Shown in pieces: positions 23,471 to 33,850 of a stretch of DNA of 64,000 bases. Positions within the stretch are counted from its first letter, which is position 1. Each line of letters begins with the position of its first letter. The stretch spans positions 11,082,001-11,146,000 of the forward strand of contig OX467088.1 of NCBI GenBank assembly GCA_950106755.1, written 5' to 3'. The DNA is from Climacium dendroides. Taxonomy: Eukaryota > Streptophyta > Bryopsida > Hypnales > Climaciaceae. The notes beneath the pieces are model-generated. The model did not search any database. It was not told where the DNA came from and was given only the letters and a program-made list of their open reading frames with translations. The translations under genes and the position numbers were made by a program.

Positions 23471-23800
23471 TGGAGACCCCTCCTACTCTTGTTGTTGGTG
23501 TTGCTCCTCCTACTGTTGGCGTCGTTCCTCTTGTCGTTGCTTCTCCTCTTATTGCCACTACTACTATTGCACAGGGCACGAAGGCAGGAAAGAAAACAGA
23601 ACCTGCCAAGAGAAATTCTCCTACATAACATAAAGATGATGGAGCTCCTAGAGCAAGTCCCAGAGCTATGAAGAGCACTAGGTCCAAAAAATGCTCTTTC
23701 TGTAATAAACACTACCACCTCAAAACGTTCCGCAAAATGAAAGTAGCTAGAGTGCAAGCTATTGGATCTAAATGTAAGAATATTTGTTGGCAACTCAAAC
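23471..23800 (+). pseudogene. Possible retroelement-derived fragment with a zinc-knuckle-like motif
   Basis: From the ATG at 23471 a frame reads METPPTLVVGVAPPTVGV, a Val/Pro-rich stretch with Lys-rich sequence after it. It has an internal TAA near 23625, then KKCSFCNKHYHLKTF, which recalls the CxxCxxxxH part of a gag zinc knuckle but lacks the final Cys. Further stops follow. Another frame is open through the Leu-codon-rich region but is low-complexity. This is a weak call. Confidence 0.2.
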
Positions 23801-24051
23801 ATTTCCCTTGATCACTTGAAAACAATGGAAAATTTCCTTGAGAAAAAATGTGTTTCTAACCTTTGTGCTATCGAAAGAGGTGGTGCTATGATGAGGCTCC
23901 ATTTACAAACGATTTGCCGGATTATGGCTACCTTTGTTGTTGTGGTTAGCAAATTTCTCCAAAATGTACCTTAGTTGGAATATACCAAGAGCTGTCCCCA
24001 CTAGTCACCATGTCCTCACTAAAACACTATTGAACATTGGTCTCTATACTT

Positions 24052-24111
24052 ACATAGGCATGCTTGGTTATTGCATCAAGGACATAGGCATGCTTGGTTA
24101 TTGCATCAAGG
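24052..24111. repeat. Perfect 30-bp tandem duplication
   Basis: The 30 bases starting ACATAGGCATGCTTGG at 24052 are repeated exactly from 24082. It is a young duplication in otherwise non-coding sequence. Confidence 0.95.
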
Positions 24112-24119
24112 ACAAAGGA

Positions 24120-25800
24120 GAGGAGTACTTTGATTGTCTTCAATGAAATGTGACTTCACAACAAATTAATAAGGGTGTGGAGAAATATATTAAACATGGG
24201 ACTGCTTTTGCCAAAAATTGAATCATTTTGACACATAAAAATCTCATTGAGAAAATTGCTAACTTCTGCAAATTTAAACTTAAAAAGCAGTTGGATAACA
24301 CTCTTCCAAGTACACTCCTTCAAATGCTATGATCCGGACAATACATCCCATTTGCTTTGTGGGTTCTTCCTGTTTGGCAAGGCAGCATGGAATACACTCT
24401 TCCAATGCACTCTGAAAATGTATGATACTGCCAAATACAATCACCATGGATGAAGTGACTCAAATATTCTTTGAGTATACAAATCTTGGATCTCGTCTTG
24501 CTGACTTGGAACGGCAGCATCTAACTACAGCATTAGAGGTACAGCATTAGAGGAGCAAGTCTTTTTTGAATTTACATTCCATCATTTGCTTTCTTTTCTC
24601 TCTTAATTTCCCTGGTTTGCAGACATTGTTTTCAATGGACAGTGTCATCATTCAAATCACCTCCAATCATCGCCAAAGACACTCTTCCCACTCTTGATCA
24701 CAGCACTCGTGATGTTATGTACATAACCGTTGTTTACAGTGATTGAGACACTCTCAATAGTTTTGTTGTGTAGTCTTTGATTTTGGATTGGGTTTTGGAA
24801 TTACATACTGGCTTTTTATCTTTTCATCTATTTTTGTTATCAAGACTTGACTTTGTATGGGTTGAAATATTGTTGTTGTTTCCAGCTCGTCCATGTGATG
24901 TCCCACCACGCTCGCATATGATTTTTCTGTTTGGAAGTGTAGGGTGTATAAGGTCAGTGAATTTTATTTGAAAGTGTCTGCCTTTGCTCCCATTCGGTCA
25001 CTTTTGTCACTATCCACACAAAAAGCCAGAATAATTAAAAAATTTATCAAAAATCAAGAACACTGTTCCATAAAATTTCACGACCAACAAAACCAGTGGA
25101 AATGTTTACATATCCACATTGTGGAAAATACAACGGAACACATAATGAAAACTTGCAGCTTGTCCAATGTTCGATATATGTTGTTACGTTGCTCATAGAC
25201 AATCGAGTAAAACGTCATAATTACATAATTCATTCACACAAATTGGATGACAAATCAAGTAAGAAAGAGTATTCAGGATTATAATTCAGATCACGAATGC
25301 CTAAACTCAACATCTCAACAAATGGACAAGTTTCTCTATCGATAATGAAAAAATATATCCAATTCGACTATCCAAATCCAGACACGAGAAAGATGAATTC
25401 AGACAGGAGAAAAGTGAATCCCGACAACACCATGAAACGCAGAGACCATGCAGCAACGACCACTTCATGACAGACTCAGCGAAGGGCAAAGAAAAGCAGC
25501 ACACACAATCTAATCAGTGAGATTCAAAAATTCAAAGAAAGACTTAACAATCGTGTCGGTAGGTAGAACACAACCATTCACACTTCCGAGACTCCCTGAA
25601 TTCAGCAAAAATGTCCGCAAGATTACAGATACTCAAAAAATTCACATCGAGGGCTAACACAAGCCCTGCCATCTTCGATCCAGCACCCAAGTCTGCCTCT
25701 GCTGCGCCTGGAGCAGGTAAATCGACCTACATAATAATGTGAAAGAATTACGAGCCGCCAAAGCAACTGCGGCCCGCTCTGATGAACCCTCACGCACTAT
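24120..25800. other. Intergenic and EF-1alpha 3' flank
   Basis: No gene is recognised. The part nearest the EF-1alpha stop codon (25801) is its 3' UTR on the minus strand. No clear AATAAA signal was identified. Confidence 0.5.
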
Positions 25801-27397
25801 TCACTTCTTCTTAGCAGCAGCCTTGGTAATCTTGGCGCCAGTAGCCTCCTTCTTCTCCACAGCCTTGATAACACCCACAGCCACGGTCTGCCTCATGTCG
25901 CGAACAGCGAAACGACCCAGAGGAGGGTACTCGGCGAACGTCTCCACAGTCATCGGCTTCGTAGGAATCATCTTCACGAAACCGGCGTCGCCGTTCTTCA
26001 AAAACTTGGGCTCCTTCTCCAACTCCTTGCCCGACCGCCTGTCCACCTTCGTCAAAATCTCGGCGAACTTCACCGCGATGTGAGAAGTGTGGCAATCCAG
26101 CACCGGAGCGTAACCGTTGCCGATCTGACCAGGGTGGTTCATGATGATCACCTGGGCAGTGAAGTTGGCAGCCTCCTTCGCAGGGTCGTTCTTCGAGTCG
26201 GAAGCCACGTAACCACGCTTCAGGTCCTTCACAGCCACGTTCTTCACGTTGAAACCCACGTTGTCGCCGGGGTGGGCCTCCAACATAGACTCGTGGTGCA
26301 TCTCCACAGACTTCACCTCAGTCGTCAGACCCGTAGGTGCGAAGCACACCAACATGCCGGGCTTGATAATGCCAGTCTCCACACGACCCACGGGCACTGT
26401 GCCAATGCCACCAATCTTGTAAACATCCTGAAGGGGAAGACGGAGGGGCTTGTCCGAAGGACGCTTCGGCTCAGACACGTTGTCCAGAGCCTCCAGCAGG
26501 GTAGGGCCCTTATACCAGTCCAGGTGGCTCGAACGGTCAATCATGTTGTCGCCTTCGAAACCGGATATAGGAACGAAAGGAATCTTGTCAGGGTTGTAAC
26601 CCACCTTCTTCAGGTAAGCAGACACCTCCTTGCTGATTTCCTCGAAACGAGCCTTGCTGTACTTAGGAGTGGTCGCGTCCATCTGAAATCAGGAGTCATT
26701 CCACAATCAACATCCGAACGACACACTCCAAGATCCCAGTAAATGCATTACAAAAGAATCTCCCAGATCCTAAAGCGCACACATCCACGAACGCAGACCA
26801 ACACACAGTCCACAGACTAAATGCAAGTCTCTCACAAAAGACAGAACTATCATTTCCCCGAAAACAGTCCGATAACTGCTTCACTCGACGACTTCCTAAT
26901 CCGGAGATGGCGAAAGACCGAAAAGCACTGCTCACCTTGTTACAGCAGCAGATCATCTGCTTCACTCCCAGGGTGAAAGCCAACAAAGCGTGCTCGCGAG
27001 TCTGACCATCCTTGGAAATACCGGCCTCGAAACCTCCAGTCGTCGAGTCGATGATCAGAACCGCGCAATCCGCCTGAGAAGTCCCCGTGATCATGTTCTT
27101 GATGAAATCGCGATGCCCGGGAGCGTCGATCACAGTGCAGTAGTACTTCACCGTCTCGAACTTCCACAGAGCAATATCGATCGTGATACCGCGCTCGCGC
27201 TCCGCCTTCAGCTTGTCCAACACCCACGCGTACTTGAAAGAGCGCTTGTTCATCTCCGCCGCCTCCTTCTCGAAGCGCTCAATCACACGCTTGTCGATAC
27301 CACCCAACTTGTAGATAAGGTGACCCGTGGTCGTCGACTTGCCGGAGTCGACATGGCCGATGACCACAATGTTGATATGAACCTTCTCCTTACCCAT
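25801..27397 (-). CDS. Translation elongation factor 1-alpha (eEF1A), 447 aa, two coding exons
   Basis: The gene encodes the cytosolic GTPase that delivers aminoacyl-tRNA to the ribosomal A site. Coding exon 1 is 27397-26936 (462 bp), the intron is 26935-26683 (253 bp, GTGAGC...TTTCAG), and exon 2 is 26682-25801 (882 bp including TGA). The start is the ATG of [14 protein letters not shown]; the frame is open further upstream only through an intron. GTP-binding motifs are all present: GHVDSGKST (residues 14-22), DAPGH (about 91-95), NKMD (153-156, split exactly after Lys154 by the intron), and SGF in [10 protein letters not shown]. The C-terminal beta-barrel domains are complete and end in a Lys-rich tail. 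Total length equals that usual for plant eEF1A. Exons are much GC-richer than flanks, as expected for a very highly expressed gene. A 5'UTR intron, TATA box and promoter repeat lie upstream. I see no defect. Confidence 0.98.
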
Positions 27398-27407
27398 CTT
27401 GATTAAT

Positions 27408-27729
27408 CTGCAAGTACGCAAAAAACAGACTGTCTGTGAGATATTCCTTCACCTCTATACCAAAACCCCAGACCTAGAACTTCATCAAACAAGAAAATTT
27501 TGCGTGCAAGCACCCCACAACAAATAGACCTCCGCAATCAACAAAACCCGCTGTTCACGAAAAGCACAGGGACTGCTCTGCCCCTGGCAACTAAGACCAC
27601 CAACCTAGGTCCTTCCACAGACAACTAAACGTCGTAAACCCCACACACTTGCTTCCCGAAGTATCCACTAAACCCCCAATCCCCAAAAGAACGTATCGCA
27701 AGAGGATTCATGAGTAACCGAACACACAC
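27408..27729 (-). other. 5'UTR intron of the eEF1A gene
   Basis: On the minus strand a donor CTTCGCAG|GTGTGTGTT (intron starts 27729) and an acceptor CTTGCAG|ATTAATCAAG (intron ends 27408) enclose 322 bp. This leaves ten bases of UTR before the ATG at 27397. Plant eEF1A genes commonly carry a 5'UTR intron at this place that boosts expression. The splice sites here are predictions. Confidence 0.75.
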
Positions 27730-27830
27730 CTGCGAAGCGAGAAAATTTACGAAGCCGCGATAGCAGTCTGCTCACACTGAAAGAGATAAGACTGGGTAGG
27801 GTTCGCGCTCTTTGTGGTTCTTGAAGAGGG

Positions 27831-27838
27831 AAATATAG
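27831..27838 (-). promoter_or_regulatory. TATA box of eEF1A
   Basis: The minus strand reads CCCTATATTTCC here, about 100 bp upstream of the predicted 5'UTR splice donor. Transcription would start near 27800. An AACCCTA-type telo-box-like word lies on each side (around 27796-27803 and 27838-27844), in keeping with telo-box elements known in plant eEF1A promoters. Confidence 0.6.
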
Positions 27839-28166
27839 GGTTATGTTCGGTGAGCACGATGGCCATGGACCGTCCGATGGATGATCGGAGGATAAAGAAA
27901 GCTCGGTCGCGTGTATAACGGCGAGTGCTAGGTTTGAGGCCGCCGCGCGGCTGCAAGGGGAATAGCCGGCATGGCTGACATGGCGGCCGGTGGGTCGATA
28001 GCGGTCAGATGATTGCGAGGTGGCTGTTCCCCAGGCCCAGATTGTGGGAACGGACCTGCCGGTTTCTGTTTTCTTGAAACGCGCATGGGGAACGGGATTT
28101 GGTTCCCATGAAGGATTTGACCTAAGGGCTGACGTGGAACCCTGGTACAGTGTTCTCACCGTCGGT

Positions 28167-28241
28167 ACCTTACTACGGTTACCTGTACTGCGGTTAACCT
28201 TGCTATGGTTAACCTTGCTACGGTTGACTGTACTACGGTTA
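28167..28241. repeat. 15-bp tandem array in the eEF1A promoter (five units)
   Basis: Units at 28167, 28181, 28197, 28212 and 28227 are variants of ACCTTGCTACGGTTA (lengths 14, 16, 15, 15, 15). Each carries a CGGTTA or GGTTAA core, which resembles MYB and GT-box binding sites. The array lies about 330-400 bp upstream of the TATA box, so it is placed to act as an upstream activator cluster. Function is inferred from position and word content. Confidence 0.8.
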
Positions 28242-28249
28242 ACTTCGTA

Positions 28250-28257
28250 TTACGTCA
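28250..28257. promoter_or_regulatory. bZIP-type site TTACGTCA in the eEF1A promoter
   Basis: TTACGTCA is a CRE/TGA-factor-like word. It lies directly upstream (with respect to eEF1A) of the 15-bp array. One octamer alone is weak evidence; its position beside the array raises its interest. Confidence 0.35.
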
Positions 28258-28329
28258 TCGTAGTTGTAAACTACTTTTCTCGGGGGCAGATGGACGCGCA
28301 GGGAGAATTGGCCCCCTCATTGCCCCGGT

Positions 28330-29000
28330 CAACTGTGGTTTGACAAAAAAGCCTATGTTGTGCTAATTTTTTGGCAATTCTTGCATCTCCGTAGAGTAAT
28401 TTGGAGCCTCTGATTGCAAATATGAATTCAGAATTTCAAAAAAAAATTAAGCCTTGCAAATAAAAAATTCCTGGACTGGGGCCAGGGTAAAATTGCCCCC
28501 ATCGAAGGGTAAAATAATGTATAAATTGCCCCGTATTTTGTGGCGCTTAAATTTTGTATTTCAGAATGCCACGTAGCTAATTTGGGACTTTTGATTACCA
28601 ATATGAATTCAAAATTTGAAGATTTTATGGTAAGCGGCAAATTAAAAAATCCAATGTTTTCTACAAGGGTAAAATACAAGGCAACACATGGGTCAATCTT
28701 CCTTGTCCAAATTAAAAAATCCAATGTTTTTTGCGAGGGTAGAATACAAGGCAACACATGGGTCAATCTTCCTTGGCCAAGATTGACCCCCTCATTTCTT
28801 TAACATAGGGTAAATATATGGATTGCCCTACATTTTGTGTCATGTAAATTTTATATTTCTTCACCTCTCCTACCTAATTGGGGCATTTGTTTGCAAGTAT
28901 AAATTCAAGATTTGCAAATTTTATTATGTGTAGCAATAAAAAATCCCAATATTTTTCGCAAGAGTAAAACATGGAGCCATATAGGGGGCAATCATGTTTG
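28330..29000. repeat. Dispersed repeat family with AAATTGCCCC and GGGTAAAATA words, three diverged blocks
   Basis: Blocks starting near 28345, 28530 and 28800 repeat the order: GCCCC/CCCTA word, TTAAATTTTGTATTTC, a CTAATTTGG/CTAATTGG word, GATTNCAAATATGAATTC, then AAAAAATCCAATGTTTT. A related piece occurs near 54330-54430. No coding capacity was found. Confidence 0.6.
28639..28778. repeat. 70-bp tandem duplication
   Basis: The unit starting AAATTAAAAAATCCAATG at 28639 is repeated from 28709 with a handful of substitutions. It lies within the dispersed repeat described for 28.3-29.0 kb. Confidence 0.9.
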
Positions 29001-29029
29001 GTCGATGTATTGTACATAATGTTGGTAAA

Positions 29030-30560
29030 ATAACCTAAATCATTTCCTTTGAAGATTGGGATAGTTTCTCCTTGCATTCATGGGAGTGATGTTTGTTTAA
29101 TTTCTAATTAAATTCTAAAGAATCATTGGCTAGTTGGGAAGGTGCAATGCTAGGGCAAAATAGAGGAGCAAAAGGAATCCCTTGCATGCCAATCAACAAG
29201 ATTGTAGAAGGATAATTTTGGCAAATAAGTGTTGCAATTGAATTTTCTCATTGGATTTTTAGAGATTTATGTCACTATTACAATATATTAGAGGTTCAAT
29301 AAAATGGAAAATTTAGAATATATGGCAAATAGTTTGAAAGAATTTGAGATCCTAAGAAAATTTGTAGTTGAATAAAGGATACTATAGTAGCTTGACTAGT
29401 AGTATCAAGGTCATAGTTAGGTCAATTAATGAAACTATATGAAACAATTTGGATTACATTCCAATTTTATTTTTCTTCCTACGTCAAATTGCTATAATTT
29501 TTTGAAGGAGTTTAGCTTCCCCAAATGCAATCAGCTCTTAAAAGGTCACTTTAAGAGTACACTACCTTATACGGAACTAAATTGGATTCCAAGTGCACAA
29601 ATGTATCAAATGATAGTCTCGAAATTTAACTGTCTTGGTTGAAAACTTCAAGTAAATATAGGCATCACAATAGATTTAATTTAATTAACATATATATAAG
29701 TAAACTTACCCCATTTGCTAAAACTTCAGACAAGTTTAACAACAATGTCCCAGATCAAAGGAGGCAAGGGAGCAATACAATAATTTAATTTATGACAAAT
29801 CTCTGAGCATCCAAGAGATTCTAAGTTTCCTTTAGTTTGCAAATTCTGTACAAGTGGGACACCTATAACTGTCAATACATTAAACAATTCAACATAGTTG
29901 GAAGCACCTTTAGTAGAAAAAATATTTTTGTAGTATTAGCAACTGAAAACCATGAATTTAAAATTTTAAAAAAAGGATTTTTAGTAGATGGCATATAATT
30001 TCTACTCCCTAGACCACTGAAACCATCATATAGCTAGATCTAAAATTGAAATAGGAAAAAATTAGTAGTCAATTAATTACTGTTTAGTAAAGGAACAAAT
30101 AAATAAAACTTCTTGGAAACACTTTAATGAAAGTCTAGGGACACTATAAGGGAAATCTATTGTGTATAAATGGATACAGTGATAGTTTTGGATGTTTCTA
30201 TCTTAACTCATTTATAGTGGGATGACAAAAGTTTAACTCATAAATGCTCACAACAATGTTTATATTACTTGCAAAATTTCACCATCTATGAGAAAAAAGA
30301 GTCAATACAATGACGTCATTCTATTGACAAGTGAATTACTATTCTTTAGGAAAAATGCTAATAATACTACTAATCACCCTAAACCATTTTTCCTTGAAGA
30401 TTGGGATAAACCCTCCCTAGATCTTGGGAGTGGATTTAGTTTAATCAACAAAGAATCATTGGTTGGTTGAGAAGTTGCAATATTGGGGGCTCTTGCTTTT
30501 GGGGAGAATAAAAGGGAGCCTCCTATCATTGGTCAATAATGTTATGCCTATGGAGAATTG
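29030..30560. repeat. Two related blocks of a dispersed repeat
   Basis: The block at 29035-29200 and the block at 30370-30530 share AAGATTGGGATA, GGGAGTG, AAGAATCATTGG and a GAAGTTGCAAT/GGTGCAAT word in the same order. The interval between them (29760-30250) shares text with 21.5-21.7 kb. This points to a longer, decayed repeat element of about 1.3 kb spacing. No gene was found. Confidence 0.5.
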
Positions 30561-30699
30561 TCTATATGGTTTAGTGGGAGAGAATATATCACCATTGTAT
30601 AACTTCAAAGACATGTAGGAGGTGTAATGATGATCTAAATTAGAAGTTTCATGTGTCATTAATTCTAGATTAGCTTGAAAGCAAGCTTTTGTCATTGTT

Positions 30700-31647
30700 G
30701 TTTTTACCTCATTTCGTGCACCCTCTATGCCAAATACAAAAAAAAAAAAAAATCCAAAAATCCAAAAATCACACTACAAAGAAATTAATGTTGCCACATT
30801 GCATACCCATATTTTGTAAAATAGATATCTATGTATTGTAATCAGATTTTGTTATTTAACACTTAAGGGTTGTTTATGAGGTACCCACCTTATCTGATGC
30901 AATTGTAGTGATTCCAAGTTGCCACATACAAGTTCGGCTGAAGAATTTATGCAAACAATTGAAGGGAATTCAACCAACAAACCTAAAAAAAGATGCAATT
31001 CCATGAAAAAGGAGTCGAAGGAGAATGTTCAAGGCACATAGTAAAGAATGTTTCATGTCATTGTTGTTTGATGTAACTTTTATGCAATTCCATCTACTTC
31101 TATGGTACTCAAGTTCTCCAATAATTCCCCATAAAGTGCCTCGTGGATAGGTCGTGTTTGTCCTCGTTGTAGCATGATTGAATGAATGGCTATCCACATG
31201 AAAGTTATCCAACATGAATTCAGCAATGAGAGTGTTGATTCAGCTTGTCCTCATCACTAAAATTCATATAATTAAAAGAAGTATACTTGATCATAAAGTG
31301 ACCAATAAATTGCATATAACTTTCATTGCAATGGTAAACTAAGCCAATTATGGCTCATATTTTAGGTGTTGATATGTAAACAAGATTAATAATATTTGAA
31401 CTTTACTAAAGTATTATATTTAAAGAGCAAGTATAAATCACAGTATTAAATTCCATCAATGATATTTATAGTAGAGAAGGTTTACTTAGATTGAAATATG
31501 AAACTTTGGTTGTAGCGACAAAAATAAGTAAATAAATAAAATATTATATTTAATTATTATTTTTGGTTTGTGTATTTGTGCATGTGTTTACAGTATTTTC
31601 TTCTATTGATGACATTGATGGAATTTTTAAAAATAATGATAATTATA

Positions 31648-31694
<47 letters not shown>

Positions 31695-32950
31695 ACAACA
31701 ATACAATCATCAATAATTGTGTGCAACAATGCAAAGCCCTAATAGTAATTATTTTGGAAGAATCTCTTCTAATACATTTCAAGATCATAAATATTTTTGA
31801 ATATTTTAAATTTATTTTAAATACAATTCTTAAATTATTTTTGTACTAATGTTCCTTCCAAATATAGTAGTAAATTATAAAAATCATAATATTGGATTCA
31901 TTCAAGTAGAAAAATGTTCAATGCTCAATACTTTCAATATCGAAAGGGAGATTTCAATATCAAAAGACAAAAGTAGTAGATACTTTCAATGAATGAAATT
32001 GCTTGAATACTCTTGTATGGGTGCTACCTCCTCAAAACTCTTGGGTCCTACAAGTAAATTGTTATAGTGCTAATGTGATCACAAACTTGCAAGCAAGCAA
32101 ACAAGGATGTCCCAAAAGATACTAAGCTAAAAAACTCAATAAATCTTATACCATCAAAGGACAAATTGGTAGTTCATGAACCTAAAGCTTCCAATAGTTC
32201 TCAATAGAAGATTTCATCAAATCATCTTTGGAAAAATCCCCATGCAAAAGTGTACAAAAGATAAAGAACATTATTCATGCCACCAATGCAATGTTGAACT
32301 TCAAATGAGCACATGATGTTGCCATATGATCATGATGACAAAGTTTATTCTACGTACAATCACCTTCAATGAATTTACACACTTTCTATTTCAAAGTTGA
32401 AACTCATACAAATCAAAGATTTGAAATTGTTGCTACTAGCTAAAAAATCCATCAACTCAAAATCTGTAAAGTGCATTAGAAAGACCAAGGTAGTCTATTT
32501 TTAAAATTTAAAACATTTGCATGTTGGAAATTTTGAAAGAATACAAGAATTATCTTGGCTATGTATTGCTATATGTCTACCATCTAATACTTCCTCCATC
32601 ACAAATTACATCATTCATTCTATGAGCATTGGTGAAATGAGAACTTCAAGCAAGTCCATAGATACCCTTTCCATTTTCTTTGCATGGATTCAATAAGTTC
32701 TTCCCTCTTTTTAAGCATAGACTCATTCTAAATATGGTCTCTAAATTTTTTTCCACAGATTTTTTATAGGGAGTTTTTCAGCCATGTTAAGTTCTTAATA
32801 CCAAGTGAGCATTGTTCACTCTCTTGCCGAGATTAGAATCTCTTAATTGCAAGAAATTTCAAGGAAAGGGCCCCAATAATCAAATTGGTATGATTAAGTG
32901 AAGTTTGTAGCTGCAAGAGGATGCACACAAGAAAGTGTGTAAACTTATCA
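30700..32950. other. Intergenic, no gene recognised
   Basis: AT-rich with short chance ORFs only. It contains a poly-A tract at about 30737-30755 and the ATCT microsatellite listed separately. At 30772 the word CACTACAAAGAAATTAATG could be a lone CACTA-type terminus. Confidence 0.5.
31648..31692. repeat. ATCT tetranucleotide microsatellite
   Basis: About ten uninterrupted ATCT units. The length and purity suggest it is polymorphic. Confidence 0.95.
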
Positions 32951-32990
32951 AAGGTGACTGTACATGAACAATGATAACTTTTATGCTACA

Positions 32991-33096
32991 AGACCAATTC
33001 AAAGGTAAAGGTGCAAGAATCGCACAAGCGAAGGAAAGTGCAAAGACCAATTCAAAGGTAAAGGTCCAAGAATCGCACAAGCGAAGGAAAGTGCAC
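32991..33096. repeat. 53-bp tandem duplication
   Basis: The unit starting AGACCAATTCAAAGGTAAAGG at 32991 is repeated from 33044 with one clear mismatch (GTGCAAG versus GTCCAAG). This indicates a young duplication downstream of the RuvX gene. Confidence 0.95.
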
Positions 33097-33850
33097 CTCA
33101 AGGTCCAACCCATCACTTGACTGGCCACCAGCCGACATTGAACCTCTGTCCTCTGAAAACACGCGCTTCCATGCCTAGGTTGAGAACTTGGGATCTTGTC
33201 ACACAAACGACACAAATCACATGTAAATCAAGTGACCTACTGTTCTAGTATCTGCAGATATACTCAAAATTACGAACTTCTCTAGAATATCCAGTACATG
33301 TGCAACACCATTGCCAGTAGCACACCAGTCACATAATCAAATAAAATCCTAGCATCCTGCATTTCACTCAAAATCTTGAGTACGACCTTCTCTAAAGTGA
33401 CATTCTAGAATGTCCTGCACTATTGTCGCACTCTATCATTGCCAGTAGCACACTCGACACAGATTCAAACTGTGTGATAGTGAAAAAGTTGAGACCCCAA
33501 AGGCTAAGATTAAAGGACTTTTTAGTGTATAACGCAGGTGAAGTCCAAGGAACCTTCACAGATTCCAGAGTTGCAGATATACGTACAAAGTATACGTACT
33601 TGCACTCTGAAACTCATTGGCCTGGATGTACCACCAAAACGTCTGGTTCACTGAATTAGACGAAGCAGAATTGCCGAAAGCTGTGACTTGTTGGCCTTGA
33701 ACTACACACACGGTGGTGGGGGAAGCTTCGTCTCTCCTGCAGAAATCTCAGGTCTCAATCGTCCTTTTATGAAGAACTCTATCAAACTGCCCCAACACTT
33801 GTGAATCACCATCACAAAGCCTGTTGCTACAAGTATGATTTGTGAGTGCT

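Noticed and set aside
23363..23671. Leu-rich 102-codon frame as a membrane protein
   Set aside because: The hydrophobic run comes from CTT/CTC/TTG-type low complexity; the alternative frame is more protein-like and even that one carries stops.
26080..26742. 220-codon open frame on the plus strand opposite eEF1A exon 2
   Set aside because: It is a shadow of the strongly biased eEF1A codon usage on the other strand; the product is Val/His/Arg-rich without a motif, and the eEF1A frame is beyond doubt. The same holds for the plus-strand frame at 26990-27406.
27668..28159. Minus-strand open frames in the eEF1A promoter and 5'UTR intron
   Set aside because: They overlap the TATA box, 5'UTR and intron of eEF1A, have no recognisable domain, and reflect local GC content.
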